NCBI GenBank assembly: GCA_964503145.1
Contig: CAZCYV010000017.1
Coordinates: 17,274-81,273 of the forward strand
DNA from: RBG-16-57-11 sp964503145
GTDB lineage: Bacteria; Chloroflexota; Anaerolineae; Anaerolineales; UBA4823
Reading direction: 5' to 3'
Length of the DNA: 64,000 bases
Shown here: positions 47,542 through 56,306 of the stretch, in pieces
Position numbering within the stretch: the first letter of the stretch is position 1
How the letters are laid out: every line of letters begins with the position of its first letter
Made by a program: the position numbers and the translations under genes
The notes under the pieces: model-generated
The model's input: only the letters and a program-made list of their open reading frames with translations
Databases searched by the model: none
Told to the model about the DNA's origin: nothing

Positions 47542-48177
47542 ATGCCAATTTCTCGCGATGACACCTTGAATTGGATCAAGACCTGCGCCGACGTCCTGGC
47601 AGAGAATCGCGACTACCTGACTCAGCTCGACGCGGCGATCGGCGACGCAGACCACGGCGCCAACATGGACCGCGGCTTCAAAGCGTTCATGAACAAAATG
47701 CCGGAGGTCGCCGATAAAGACATCGGTACCATCCTCAAGACCCTCGGAATGACGCTGATATCCACCGTGGGTGGAGCTGGCGGCCCGCTTTACGGGACTT
47801 TCTTCTTGCAAGCTGGCATGAAATCTGCCAACAAGATGGAGTTGACCCTGGAGGATTGGGTGGCAGCGATGGACGCCGCCCTGGCAGGCGTGATCATGCG
47901 CGGCAAGGCAGAGCTGGGAGACAAGACCATGGTCGACGCGCTAACTCCGGCTCTGAATGCCCTGAAGCAGGCCAGCCTGAACGGCGCGTCGATTGGAAAG
48001 GCCTTGCAGCTATCGGCCGAAGCAGCCCGAGAGGGCATGGAGGGGACGATTCCGCTGGTCGCCCGAAAAGGCCGGGCGAGCTACCTGGGCGAACGTAGCG
48101 CAGGACACCAGGACCCCGGAGCAACCTCATCATACCTGATCCTGAAAGCAGCTGCCGATACGTGGGCAGACAAGTAA
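47542..48177 (+). CDS. dhaL: PTS-dependent dihydroxyacetone kinase, DhaL subunit
   Basis: A 211-residue, all-helical nucleotide-binding subunit that keeps a tightly bound ADP/ATP, rephosphorylated by DhaM. The Mg-binding aspartates are in LDAAIGDADHGANMDRG (D30, D35, D37), and the second signature is GERSAGHQDPGATSS near the end. The ATG at 47542 is chosen over an in-frame TTG 24 bases upstream. It lies between dhaK and glpK in the same operon. Confidence 0.94.
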   Translation: MPISRDDTLNWIKTCADVLAENRDYLTQLDAAIGDADHGANMDRGFKAFMNKMPEVADKDIGTILKTLGMTLISTVGGAGGPLYGTFFLQAGMKSANKMELTLEDWVAAMDAALAGVIMRGKAELGDKTMVDALTPALNALKQASLNGASIGKALQLSAEAAREGMEGTIPLVARKGRASYLGERSAGHQDPGATSSYLILKAAADTWADK

Positions 48178-48219
48178 CCTCATATCTGTACGAAACCAAC
48201 TTTTGAAGGAGATAAGACT

Positions 48220-49719
48220 ATGGCTAAGTACGCAGCAGCAGTCGATCAAGGGACTACCAGCACCCGCTTCATGATCTTTGATCACAGCGGCAAGGTTGTC
48301 TCGGTAGCACAGAAAGAACACGAGCAGATCTACCCGAAGCCTGGGTGGGTCGAGCACGATCCAATGGAAATCTGGGCCCGCACCCAGGAAGTGATTAAAG
48401 AGGCGCTGGCCAAGGCGAACGTCGACCCCAAGGACATCGCCGCTGTGGGCGTCACCAACCAACGCGAGACGACCGTTATATGGGAAAAGGCGACTGGCAA
48501 GCCGGTTTACAACGCCATTGTCTGGCAGGATACGCGCACCGACAGGATCTGCAATGACCTGGCTAAGGATGGCGGTCAGGATCGCTTCCGCCCCAAAGTT
48601 GGCCTGCCTCTGGCGACCTACTTCTCTGGCCCGAAGATCAAGTGGGTCCTGGATAACATCGAGGGCGTGCGCGAGAAGGCGGAAAAAGGTGAGGTGTTGT
48701 TCGGCAACATCGACACCTGGGTGATCTGGAATCTGACCGGCGGGCCCAATGGCGGCGTGCATGTGACCGATGTCTCCAACGCCTCCCGCACCATGCTGAT
48801 GAACCTGGAAACACTCGACTGGGATCCAGAAATCTTGCAGCTTATGGGTGTGCCCCGCGCCATGCTGCCGGCGGTCCGCGCCTCCAGCGAAGTGTACGGC
48901 ACTGCGGTGGGCGATCTGGCAGGCGTTCCCGTAGCCGGCGACCTGGGCGACCAGCAGGCGGCGCTCTTTGGGCAGACCTGCTTCAGCGTCGGCGAGGCCA
49001 AGAACACCTATGGCACCGGCTGCTTCATGCTGCTCAACACCGGCACCAACGCAGTCCAATCCAAGAACGGCCTGCTGACCACGCTGGCCTACAAGATCGG
49101 CAGCCAGCCGGCGGTCTATGCCCTGGAAGGCTCCATCGCCATCACCGGCGCTCTGGTGCAGTGGCTGCGCGACAACATGGGCCTGGTCGAGAAGTCGGCG
49201 GATGTCGAAGCGCTGGCCAACACCGTGGAAGATAACGGCGGCATCTACTTCGTACCCGCCTTCTCCGGTCTGTTCGCCCCCTACTGGAAGAGCGACGCCC
49301 GCGGCGTGATCGTTGGCCTGACCCGCTACGTCAACAAGGGCCATATCGCCCGCGCTGCCCTGGAAGCCACCGCTTACCAGACTCGCGAAGTCCTGGACGC
49401 GATGAATAAGGACTCGGGCGTCAACCTGACCGCCCTGAAGGTCGATGGCGGCATGGTGTACAACGACACCCTGATGCAATTCCAGGCCGACATCCTGGGC
49501 GTGCCGGTCGTTCGCCCCACCGTTGCCGAAACGACCTCGCTGGGCGCGGCTTACGCCGCCGGCCTGGCCGTGGGCTTCTGGAAAGAGGTGGAAGACCTGC
49601 GCGAGAATTGGGGCAAGGATAAAGAGTGGCTGCCCAAGATGGATGCGGAACACCGCGAAAAGCTGTACAAAGGCTGGCTTAAGGCGGTCACCCGCACCTT
49701 CGACTGGGTCGAACAATAA
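48220..49719 (+). CDS. glpK: Glycerol kinase
   Basis: A 499-residue FGGY kinase that phosphorylates glycerol to glycerol-3-phosphate with ATP. It shows AAVDQGTTSTRFMIFD at the N-terminus, GVTNQRETTVIWEK, WQDTRT, the FGGY-type motifs near FVPAFSGLFAPYW, and a C-terminal GLAVGFWK. AAGGAGA lies before the ATG. The length is standard. Its product is the substrate of the GlpA-like protein encoded farther down the operon. Confidence 0.97.
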   Translation: MAKYAAAVDQGTTSTRFMIFDHSGKVVSVAQKEHEQIYPKPGWVEHDPMEIWARTQEVIKEALAKANVDPKDIAAVGVTNQRETTVIWEKATGKPVYNAIVWQDTRTDRICNDLAKDGGQDRFRPKVGLPLATYFSGPKIKWVLDNIEGVREKAEKGEVLFGNIDTWVIWNLTGGPNGGVHVTDVSNASRTMLMNLETLDWDPEILQLMGVPRAMLPAVRASSEVYGTAVGDLAGVPVAGDLGDQQAALFGQTCFSVGEAKNTYGTGCFMLLNTGTNAVQSKNGLLTTLAYKIGSQPAVYALEGSIAITGALVQWLRDNMGLVEKSADVEALANTVEDNGGIYFVPAFSGLFAPYWKSDARGVIVGLTRYVNKGHIARAALEATAYQTREVLDAMNKDSGVNLTALKVDGGMVYNDTLMQFQADILGVPVVRPTVAETTSLGAAYAAGLAVGFWKEVEDLRENWGKDKEWLPKMDAEHREKLYKGWLKAVTRTFDWVEQ

Positions 49720-49735
49720 TCGGCGAGCGGTATCG

Positions 49736-49768
49736 GATCAGAGGGGGAGCTGGTTTACCCCTCTGATC
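49736..49768 (+). repeat. Hairpin after glpK
   Basis: A perfect 11-bp stem (49736-49746 with 49758-49768) has an 11-base loop and no T run. It may attenuate or stabilise the mRNA between the first and second halves of the operon. Confidence 0.5.
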
Positions 49769-49793
49769 TGATGGAACCCGCCTCGCCCGGCAT

Positions 49794-49833
49794 CCAGGCG
49801 ACATACCTGCGATGACCCAGGTATGTCGCCTGG
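49794..49833 (+). repeat. Second, longer hairpin after glpK
   Basis: A perfect 16-bp stem (49794-49809 with 49818-49833) has an eight-base loop and is followed only by TACTTCT. It is probably a terminator-like or mRNA-stabilising element. Confidence 0.55.
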
Positions 49834-49902
49834 TACTTCTAACACATGATCTGGTTACCGCTTTCAACGAATTCGATGATATTGGTGGTGAATGGTGAGT
49901 TC

Positions 49903-50172
49903 ATGACAAAGCAGACAAAAAAATCCTCCGATCATCCAAAAGAGAAACGCATAAAGCTGCCCTCGCAACCCGCTGGCGCGTGGATTTCCATGAGAACAGG
50001 GATCATCGTGATCAGCATTGTCAGCCTGGGGATGGCTGTGCTTACAGCCTGGCAGGCTGTGCCAATCAAGGGTTGGCTCGAGGGGATCCTATGGGGATTG
50101 TTGTTCGGCGGCTCGATCTGGGTCATCTTTCTGGGTTTTCTGCTCTACGGTCGGCTGTTCCGAAAAGGTTGA
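49903..50172 (+). CDS. Hypothetical small membrane protein in the glycerol operon
   Basis: I do not recognise a family. The 89 residues have a basic N-terminus (KQTKKSSDHPKEKRIK) and two hydrophobic helices (about 33-53 and 63-82) that may form a hairpin. The ATG at 49903 has GGTGAG upstream; earlier ATGs have no better site. It lies between glpK and a methyltransferase-like gene and could be a small accessory of the membrane complex encoded after them. Confidence 0.6.
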   Translation: MTKQTKKSSDHPKEKRIKLPSQPAGAWISMRTGIIVISIVSLGMAVLTAWQAVPIKGWLEGILWGLLFGGSIWVIFLGFLLYGRLFRKG

Positions 50173-50201
50173 CCACTCCAAGCCGACCTTCCTAAAGGGC
50201 G

Positions 50202-50795
50202 ATGGCAATGGATGCCATTCAGGATAAGCTCGATCGTTGGGAAGCGTCCTGGGCGGCTTACGACGAGGCGACTTACCAGGATGTTCTGGCAGCTATTGGC
50301 CGCCAGGATATCGTCTATGAGATCGGCGCCGGCGACTTGCGCCTGGCCCGGCGCATGGCGGCAATCGCCAGGCGCGTCTACGCCATAGAAATCCAAGAAC
50401 CTTTGTTGGCGCAAGCCTGTCGCTCGCAAGAGCCGCTCCCCGCTAACCTGATCATCCAATGCGGGGATGCCCGGAGGATGCCAGTGCCGACAGGCACGAC
50501 GGTGGGTGTGCTGCTGATGCGCCATTGCACACATTTCCAGCTTTATGCTCAGAAATTAAAGCTGGCCGGCGCTCATACCTTGATCACGAACGCCCGCTGG
50601 AAGATGGCTGTGGAACGGGTGCTGCTCCAGCAGCGACGTCTGCTCTATCAGGACATAGACATGGGATGGTATGCCTGCTGGTGCGGCGCGGTTGGATTCA
50701 AGCCCGGGCCGGCAGAAAGGTTAACTCCAGAGTTGGAGGCTGCCGTTTACGAAGTTCAGGATTGCCCGCAGTGCTCCAACGCCTTGAGAAAATAG
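50202..50795 (+). CDS. Methyltransferase-fold protein with C-terminal Cys motifs
   Basis: A 197-residue protein. Residues about 20-130 look like the SAM-dependent Rossmann fold of rRNA adenine dimethylases (DIVYEIGAGDLRLARRMA is motif I, then YAIEIQEPLL and QCGDARRM). The catalytic NPPY-like motif of those enzymes is not seen. The C-terminal part carries CWC (about 160) and CPQC (about 190), a possible metal site. Its role in the glycerol operon is unknown. It may modify or help assemble a partner. Confidence 0.55.
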   Translation: MAMDAIQDKLDRWEASWAAYDEATYQDVLAAIGRQDIVYEIGAGDLRLARRMAAIARRVYAIEIQEPLLAQACRSQEPLPANLIIQCGDARRMPVPTGTTVGVLLMRHCTHFQLYAQKLKLAGAHTLITNARWKMAVERVLLQQRRLLYQDIDMGWYACWCGAVGFKPGPAERLTPELEAAVYEVQDCPQCSNALRK

Positions 50796-50860
50796 GTTAA
50801 AATTTATTTTGGCGTACATTTGTGCAACCTTGATTAGCTTGAAAACGGAAGTGACAAAAA

Positions 50861-52030
50861 ATGACCAAACCACATGTGATCATCATCGGCGCAGGGTTCA
50901 CCGGGGTTGCCACAGCCCACGACCTGGCCCTGCGCGGCTTTGACGTCACCGTCGTCGAGCGTGGGCCGATTGCGAACGGCACTTCAGGCCGGACCCACGG
51001 CCTGCTGCACAGCGGCGGTCGCTACGCCGTTAAGGACAAAGAATCGGCTGTCGAATGCATCGAGGAAAACATGATCTTGCGCAAGATCGTCCCCAATGTC
51101 ATCGAGCCGAACGGCGGTTTGTTCATCGCCCTGACAGAGAGCGACCTGGCTTACGGCGAGGATTTCATCGAAGGCTGCCAGGAGTGTAACATCCCCATCG
51201 AAGAATTGACCCCCAAGCAGGCTTTGGAACTGGAGCCTAACCTGAACCCGAAGCTGCTTTCGGCCTTCATCATACCCGACGGCACGTTTGATCCTTTGCG
51301 CCTGGCGCTCTCCTTTGCCGCCACCGCCAAATCCAACGGCGCCCGCTTTCGACTGTACACCGAAGTGGAACAAATGATCCTGGACGGGAAGGGCAACGTC
51401 GTCGGGGTAAAGATCTGGGATCGCAAAACCGGCCAACGCGGCGAGATTCGCGCAGATCTTGTGGTCAATGCCACCGGCGCCTGGGCAGGGGAGATCGCAG
51501 CCATGGCTGGCGGTTCAGTGCCGATCAAGCCAACGCCCGGAATCATGGTCGCCTATGACCAGCGTCTGGCCCAACGGGCGATCAACCGCCTCTGCCCGCC
51601 CAGCGATGGCGATATCATCCTGCCTCAGCGGCGGATGATGGTCGTTGGCACGACCTCCTATGAAGTGGACAACCTGGATTACGTGCCCGTGATCGAAGAG
51701 CAGATCGAGATGATGCTCGAGCGCGGCGCCGAAATGGTGCCCGGCATCCGCCAGGCCAAAGTGCGCGGCGTGTACACTGCGACCCGTCCGCTGATCGGCG
51801 CTGGCTCCACCGGGCGCAGCATTGCGCGCACGTTCAAGTGCTTCGACCACAAGGAATCTGACAATGTCGATGGCCTGATCACCATCACCGGCGGCAAGGC
51901 CACCACCTTGCGGGCAATGGCAGAGAAAACCGCGGACATGGCTTGCGCTAAGCTGGGCGTCTCTGCACCATGCATGACCAAAGAAGTCCCGCTCATCAGC
52001 TATCGCCAATTCTATGCTCTACCCGACTAG
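50861..52030 (+). CDS. GlpA-like glycerol-3-phosphate dehydrogenase flavoprotein (short form)
   Basis: A 389-residue FAD protein of the DAO/GlpA/GlpD type. It has the dinucleotide motif VIIIGAGFTGVATAHDLA (G10-G15), RTHGLLHSGGRYAV, VVNATGAWAGEIA and ITGGKATTLRAMAEKTAD. It aligns with anaerobic GlpA but lacks that protein's C-terminal Bfd-like [2Fe-2S] domain (E. coli GlpA is about 540 residues). No glpB or glpC follows; SDH-type B, C and D subunits do. It should oxidise G3P to dihydroxyacetone phosphate and pass electrons to the Fe-S subunit encoded nine bases downstream. Confidence 0.85.
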   Translation: MTKPHVIIIGAGFTGVATAHDLALRGFDVTVVERGPIANGTSGRTHGLLHSGGRYAVKDKESAVECIEENMILRKIVPNVIEPNGGLFIALTESDLAYGEDFIEGCQECNIPIEELTPKQALELEPNLNPKLLSAFIIPDGTFDPLRLALSFAATAKSNGARFRLYTEVEQMILDGKGNVVGVKIWDRKTGQRGEIRADLVVNATGAWAGEIAAMAGGSVPIKPTPGIMVAYDQRLAQRAINRLCPPSDGDIILPQRRMMVVGTTSYEVDNLDYVPVIEEQIEMMLERGAEMVPGIRQAKVRGVYTATRPLIGAGSTGRSIARTFKCFDHKESDNVDGLITITGGKATTLRAMAEKTADMACAKLGVSAPCMTKEVPLISYRQFYALPD

Positions 52031-52039
52031 AGAGGCCTT

Positions 52040-52768
52040 ATGATCAACAACTGGACGGTTACTTTCCTGGTTTACCGGCAAAAGGGCGAAGAGCCAGGAC
52101 ATTTCGACAGCTTCAAAGTGGATGTCAACCCAGATGAGTACGTCCTGGATGCCATCGAGCGCATCTGGGCCTTCCAGGACCGTTCGCTCACCTTTGCCCA
52201 TGCCTGCCACCACTCGACCTGCGGCGCGTGCGGTATGCGGGTCAACGGTGTAGAAAAACTGACCTGCATCACCCCAATCCGCAGCGTTACCGAAAACGGC
52301 GGCACGATCCAGGTCGAGCCGATGCGCAATTTTCCGGTAGTAAGCGACCTGGTGGTGGATCTCGGCGTGATGTTCCGCCGCATGGAGGCCGTAGGCCACC
52401 GGCCAGTGCTGCCGCTGGCGGAGGAACCTGCTCCCACATCGGGCAACCCGCCCAGGCCGGAAGACATGCAGATCATCCGGCTGGCCGATTGCATCGAATG
52501 CGGGCTGTGCATCAGCGCCTGTCCCATAGCGCTGACCACTCCGACCTATTTGGGGCCGGCGGTCCTGGCCGGAGCGCAGCAGCACGGTCTGGATGGCAAC
52601 CGCTCCCTGCTGGCGCTCGTGGATAGCCAGGATGGCGTGTGGCGTTGCCACAGCGCATTCGAGTGCAGCGCCGTCTGCCCTTCCAATGTTGACCCGGCGC
52701 GCCGGATCATGGACCTGCGCAAACAGGTCATCCGCGCTCGGATCATGAGTTTCTTCCGCCGGGATTGA
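52040..52768 (+). CDS. SdhB/FrdB-type iron-sulfur subunit linked to the GlpA-like flavoprotein
   Basis: A 242-residue protein with all SdhB cluster ligands. The [2Fe-2S] Cys are at 56, 61, 64 and 76. The other two clusters are in CIECGLCISACPI (151, 154, 157, 161) and CHSAFECSAVCP (203, 209, 213), with the usual VDPARRIMDLR end. The spacing is the same as in succinate dehydrogenase. No SdhA-type flavoprotein is nearby; the flavoprotein gene just upstream is GlpA-like. I infer that it wires G3P oxidation to the membrane anchors encoded next. Confidence 0.87.
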   Translation: MINNWTVTFLVYRQKGEEPGHFDSFKVDVNPDEYVLDAIERIWAFQDRSLTFAHACHHSTCGACGMRVNGVEKLTCITPIRSVTENGGTIQVEPMRNFPVVSDLVVDLGVMFRRMEAVGHRPVLPLAEEPAPTSGNPPRPEDMQIIRLADCIECGLCISACPIALTTPTYLGPAVLAGAQQHGLDGNRSLLALVDSQDGVWRCHSAFECSAVCPSNVDPARRIMDLRKQVIRARIMSFFRRD

Positions 52769-52787
52769 TTGAGAAAAGGAACCCATC

Positions 52788-53180
52788 ATGAGCAATCCAC
52801 GAAACACACCCACACCCTCTAACTGGCTTAAGTGGTTCGACCCTCGAGGGCGCAATATCGGCACCTATGCTTTCATCCTGAACCGGATCACCGCAATAGG
52901 GCTGACATTCTATTTGTTTCTCCATTTGATAGTGCTTGGTCAACTGGCAAAGGGGCCTGAAGGCTATGACAACTTCCTCAGGATGATCGACAGCCCGCTA
53001 TATCTTTTCGGTGAGTTATTGGTCATCGCCGCGGTGCTGATCCACGGTCTGAATGGTATTCGCGTCGCCCTGACCAGTTTTGGCATCGGCGTGAACGCCC
53101 AGAAACAAGCCTTTTACGCCGTGATGGTGGTGGCGATCGTCGGCAGTCTGATCTTCGCCGTGCGCATGATCATCGGCTAG
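52788..53180 (+). CDS. SdhC-like membrane anchor (cytochrome b type)
   Basis: A 130-residue protein with three membrane helices (about 29-51, 72-92 and 107-127). The N-terminal NRITAIGLTFYLFLHL resembles the quinone-site helix of SdhC, with Arg33 and His46. IHGLNGIRVAL carries His86 and Arg92, as in haem-b-binding anchors. It follows the SdhB-type gene by 19 bases, with AAAAGGA before the ATG. It should form part of the quinone-reducing base of the complex. Confidence 0.82.
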   Translation: MSNPRNTPTPSNWLKWFDPRGRNIGTYAFILNRITAIGLTFYLFLHLIVLGQLAKGPEGYDNFLRMIDSPLYLFGELLVIAAVLIHGLNGIRVALTSFGIGVNAQKQAFYAVMVVAIVGSLIFAVRMIIG

Positions 53181-53215
53181 CTCCGAGTTGCCTTGAAAAC
53201 ATGAAGGAATGAGCT

Positions 53216-53590
53216 ATGACAAACATGACTTCAGAACGACCCTCTAGCGAGAGCGGCTGGCTCTGGCTGTTCAAAATTGTTTCGGGGCTGTTGCTCGTCT
53301 TGATCCTGTTGATCCATCTGATCGTCAATCACATGCTGGGCACAGAGGGCGGTTTGCTCACCTTTGCCGAGGTGGTCAAGTACTATCAGAACCCGATCAT
53401 CCCCATTATGGAAGGCGCCTTCCTGATCTTTGTCGTCTCCCATTCGCTGATTGGACTGCGGAGCATCATCCTGGATCTCAACCCATCGCCAAAGGTCTTG
53501 AGCGGCGTCACCTGGGTGTTGACCGGCGTGGGCGCAGTTTCCATCATCTACGGCATCTGGCTGCTCCTGGCGATCGTCGCCCAGGGTTGA
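53216..53590 (+). CDS. SdhD-like membrane anchor (cytochrome b type)
   Basis: A 124-residue protein with three membrane helices (about 20-40, 60-82 and 98-121). The second helix carries SHSLIGLRSIILD (His76, Arg82, Asp87), the pattern of the SdhD haem and quinone site; His34 and His39 lie in the first. It follows the SdhC-like gene by 35 bases. With it and the SdhB-type protein it completes an SDH-like electron-transfer module without SdhA. Confidence 0.82.
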   Translation: MTNMTSERPSSESGWLWLFKIVSGLLLVLILLIHLIVNHMLGTEGGLLTFAEVVKYYQNPIIPIMEGAFLIFVVSHSLIGLRSIILDLNPSPKVLSGVTWVLTGVGAVSIIYGIWLLLAIVAQG

Positions 53591-53619
53591 CCCGCTCCAC
53601 AGTTAGAGACAACTGATCG

Positions 53620-56154
53620 ATGGTTGGGTTAGTGATCGTATCGCACAGCCGGGCTCTGGGAGAAGCGCTGGCCGGTTTAGTCGGCCAGATCGCTTCTCAA
53701 GGGGTCCCTATCGCCGTCGCAGGAGGGGTAGGCCCAGACCGTCAGGAGTTTGGGACCGACGCGGTAGAGATCATGGAAGCCATCCAGTCGGTGGACGGCC
53801 CCGATGGGGTGGTCGTGTTGATGGACCTGGGCAGCGCTGTGCTCAGCGCAGAAATGGCCTTGGAATTCTTACCGCCGGAAACCGCGGAAAGGGTCTCGCT
53901 TTGCGCCGCGCCGCTGGTCGAAGGCGCCATTGCGGCTGGGGTTCAGGCCAGTTTGGGGATGGATCGAGAAACAATCTGCAAAGAGGCGATGACCGCCCTG
54001 CTGCCGAAGACGGATCACCTGTTGCCAGGCGCAGAAACAGCCCAGCCAGTGGCGGAAGCGGTGAGCGCGCTGCAACAGGTCGAAGAACGCGTGGTGTTGA
54101 CTCTGCACAACCTGCACGGGTTACACGCCCGCCCGGCGGCGCGCTTCGTGCAGACCGCGGCGAGCTTCCCCGCCGATATCCGCGTCCGGAACCTGACGAC
54201 CGGAAAAGGCCCGGTCACGGCGAAGAGCCTGAACGCCCTGGTGACATTGGGCGCGGTGAAAGATCACCAGATCGAGATCACCGCCAGCGGCCCGCAATCG
54301 GAGCAAGCCATCCAGGCGCTGCAAAAGCTGGTGGAAGACAGCTTCGGCGAGGCAATAGAACCTGCTCCCCCACGACCGGAGCGCATCAGGCCGACCGAAG
54401 GCGCGGCGGGCTCGCAGCCAGCCGTCCCGGTATCTGACGGCGTTGCCCTGGGGCCGTTCTTTCGTTTCCAGGCTCCCCCGCCGCCGGTAGTGGAAGGCAA
54501 GACCGACCACCCCGAACAGGACTGGGAGCAGTTGCAGCGCGCCCTGGAAACGACTCGCCTGGCCATTCGCCAGCGCCAGGGGCTGCTAGCAGCAACCTTG
54601 GGGCCAGAAGAAACGGCGATATTCGACGCCCATTTGCTCATTCTGCAAGACCCAGACCTGCTCGAAGCGGTCAAAGAGCGCATCCTGGTTCAGGGCGAGA
54701 ATGCCGCCTGGGCCTGGCAGACCTGCATCCATTCGGTCGCGTCCACTTATCAGGGGCTTGACGACCCCTATTTCCAGCAGCGCGCCATTGATGTGCTCGA
54801 TGTGGGCAACCAGGTGCTGTTCGCCCTGGCAGGCAAAGCGCCCGCTGCAGAAATCCAGCTCTCGCAGCCGGTGGTCTTGTTCGCCGAAGACCTGACCCCC
54901 ACAGAAACCGCCCAATTGGACATGAACCAGGTGTTGGGGATCATCACGGTGGGTGGGGGGCCCACATCTCACAGCGCTATCCTGGCGCGCTCGTTGGGCA
55001 TACCGGCCGTCTCTGGAGCCAGCCCCAATCTTGAAAGGGTGCAAGATGGCACGCTGGTAGGGGTGGATGGCGCCCGAGGGGCAATTTGGGTCGAGCCTGC
55101 GCCGGAGGTGCAGGAAGAATTGAAACAGCGCCGCGAGAAATGGCTCAGCGAGCGACAACGCTTGCAGAAGGTCAGCCATGCGTTGGCAATGACCCGTGAC
55201 GGCCGACGCGTCGAAATCGTTGCCAACGTAGGGAACATCCTGGATGCGAAGGCAGGATTACAAAACGGCGCTGAAGGCATTGGCTTGCTGCGAACTGAGT
55301 TTCTATACCTGACTCGCGAGACGGCGCCTGAGGAGGACGAGCAGGCTCATTCGCTAAGGCAGATCGCTGAAGCGCTGGCAGAAGATGGAAATCAAAACCG
55401 GCCGATCGTCGTGCGCACGATGGACATCGGCGGTGATAAAGCGCTGCCCTACCTGCCAATGCCGCCAGAAGCCAATCCCTTCCTGGGTGTGCGGGCGTTG
55501 CGGCTTTCCCTGCGCAATCCAGAGATTTTCTCCTCGCAGCTCAAAGCCATCCTCAGGGCGGGGTTGGGCTTCAATTTCAAAGTGATGTTTCCAATGGTTG
55601 CCAACCTGGACGAAGTTCGGCAAGCCAGACAATGGCTGGAAAAGGCCCACCAGGAATTGGCGGATAAGAACATCCCCCATATCTGGCCGATTGAAACCGG
55701 CATCATGGTCGAGATCCCTTCCGCAGCCCTGATCAGCAACGTGTTAGCGCCGAACGTCGATTTCTTCAGCATCGGCACCAATGATCTGACCCAGTACACC
55801 CTGGCGGCCGAGCGGGGAAACCCGGCGCTTTCGGGCTTCGCGGATGGATTGCACCCAGCCGTTTTGCGGCTGATCCAGATGGTGACAGATTCCGCTCACA
55901 AACACGGCAAATGGGTGGGCGTCTGTGGAGAACTGGCTGGCGACCCCCTGGCAGGGCCGATCTTAGTGGGACTGGGCGTGGATGAGCTGAGCATGAACCC
56001 GGGCAGCATCCCTCGGATGAAAGAAATCCTGCGGAAGATCGACCTGGCAGAGGCTCAATCGCTGGCCCGGTCGGCGCTAGAAATGGTGGACGCGGCTCAG
56101 GTTCGCCAGATGGCGCGCAAATTTGCTGAAGACAAGTTACTCGAGCTACTGTGA
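53620..56154 (+). CDS. DhaM-HPr-enzyme I fusion (complete PTS donor for DhaL)
   Basis: An 844-residue fusion. Residues 1-125 are the EIIA-Man-like DhaM domain with active His9 (VIVSHSRALG). Residues about 155-245 are HPr, with His169 in GLHARPAARF and Ser203 in AKSLNALVTL. From about 265 there is a full enzyme I, with His451 in GGGPTSHSAILARS, the PEP site GLLRTEFLYL, TMDIGGDKALPYL, IGTNDLTQY and the catalytic Cys in GVCGELAGDP. E. coli DhaM has only a truncated EI, so this version can take phosphate straight from PEP. It closes the operon and should phosphorylate DhaL. Confidence 0.92.
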   Translation: MVGLVIVSHSRALGEALAGLVGQIASQGVPIAVAGGVGPDRQEFGTDAVEIMEAIQSVDGPDGVVVLMDLGSAVLSAEMALEFLPPETAERVSLCAAPLVEGAIAAGVQASLGMDRETICKEAMTALLPKTDHLLPGAETAQPVAEAVSALQQVEERVVLTLHNLHGLHARPAARFVQTAASFPADIRVRNLTTGKGPVTAKSLNALVTLGAVKDHQIEITASGPQSEQAIQALQKLVEDSFGEAIEPAPPRPERIRPTEGAAGSQPAVPVSDGVALGPFFRFQAPPPPVVEGKTDHPEQDWEQLQRALETTRLAIRQRQGLLAATLGPEETAIFDAHLLILQDPDLLEAVKERILVQGENAAWAWQTCIHSVASTYQGLDDPYFQQRAIDVLDVGNQVLFALAGKAPAAEIQLSQPVVLFAEDLTPTETAQLDMNQVLGIITVGGGPTSHSAILARSLGIPAVSGASPNLERVQDGTLVGVDGARGAIWVEPAPEVQEELKQRREKWLSERQRLQKVSHALAMTRDGRRVEIVANVGNILDAKAGLQNGAEGIGLLRTEFLYLTRETAPEEDEQAHSLRQIAEALAEDGNQNRPIVVRTMDIGGDKALPYLPMPPEANPFLGVRALRLSLRNPEIFSSQLKAILRAGLGFNFKVMFPMVANLDEVRQARQWLEKAHQELADKNIPHIWPIETGIMVEIPSAALISNVLAPNVDFFSIGTNDLTQYTLAAERGNPALSGFADGLHPAVLRLIQMVTDSAHKHGKWVGVCGELAGDPLAGPILVGLGVDELSMNPGSIPRMKEILRKIDLAEAQSLARSALEMVDAAQVRQMARKFAEDKLLELL

Positions 56155-56189
56155 GAGGTCAAATCGGCTCGCTTTGAGATGACCACCTC

Positions 56190-56229
56190 TAAGCCCAGCA
56201 ACGCGGCCTGGATCACGCTGCTGGGCTTA
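56190..56229. terminator. Probable terminator hairpin after the DhaM fusion
   Basis: A perfect 11-bp stem (56190-56200 with 56219-56229) has an 18-base loop. It lies 35 bases after the stop and has no T run, so it is only a moderate candidate. Confidence 0.4.
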
Positions 56230-56306
56230 CACCATAACAAACATCTCTACTGGTCGTGCTGTAACTCACCAGCCCTGAAATGCTCCGATGGCGTTAGGTC
56301 TCAACG

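Noticed and set aside
48130..49716. Long open frame antisense to glpK
   Set aside because: Shadow frame; glycerol kinase motifs are certain on the + strand.
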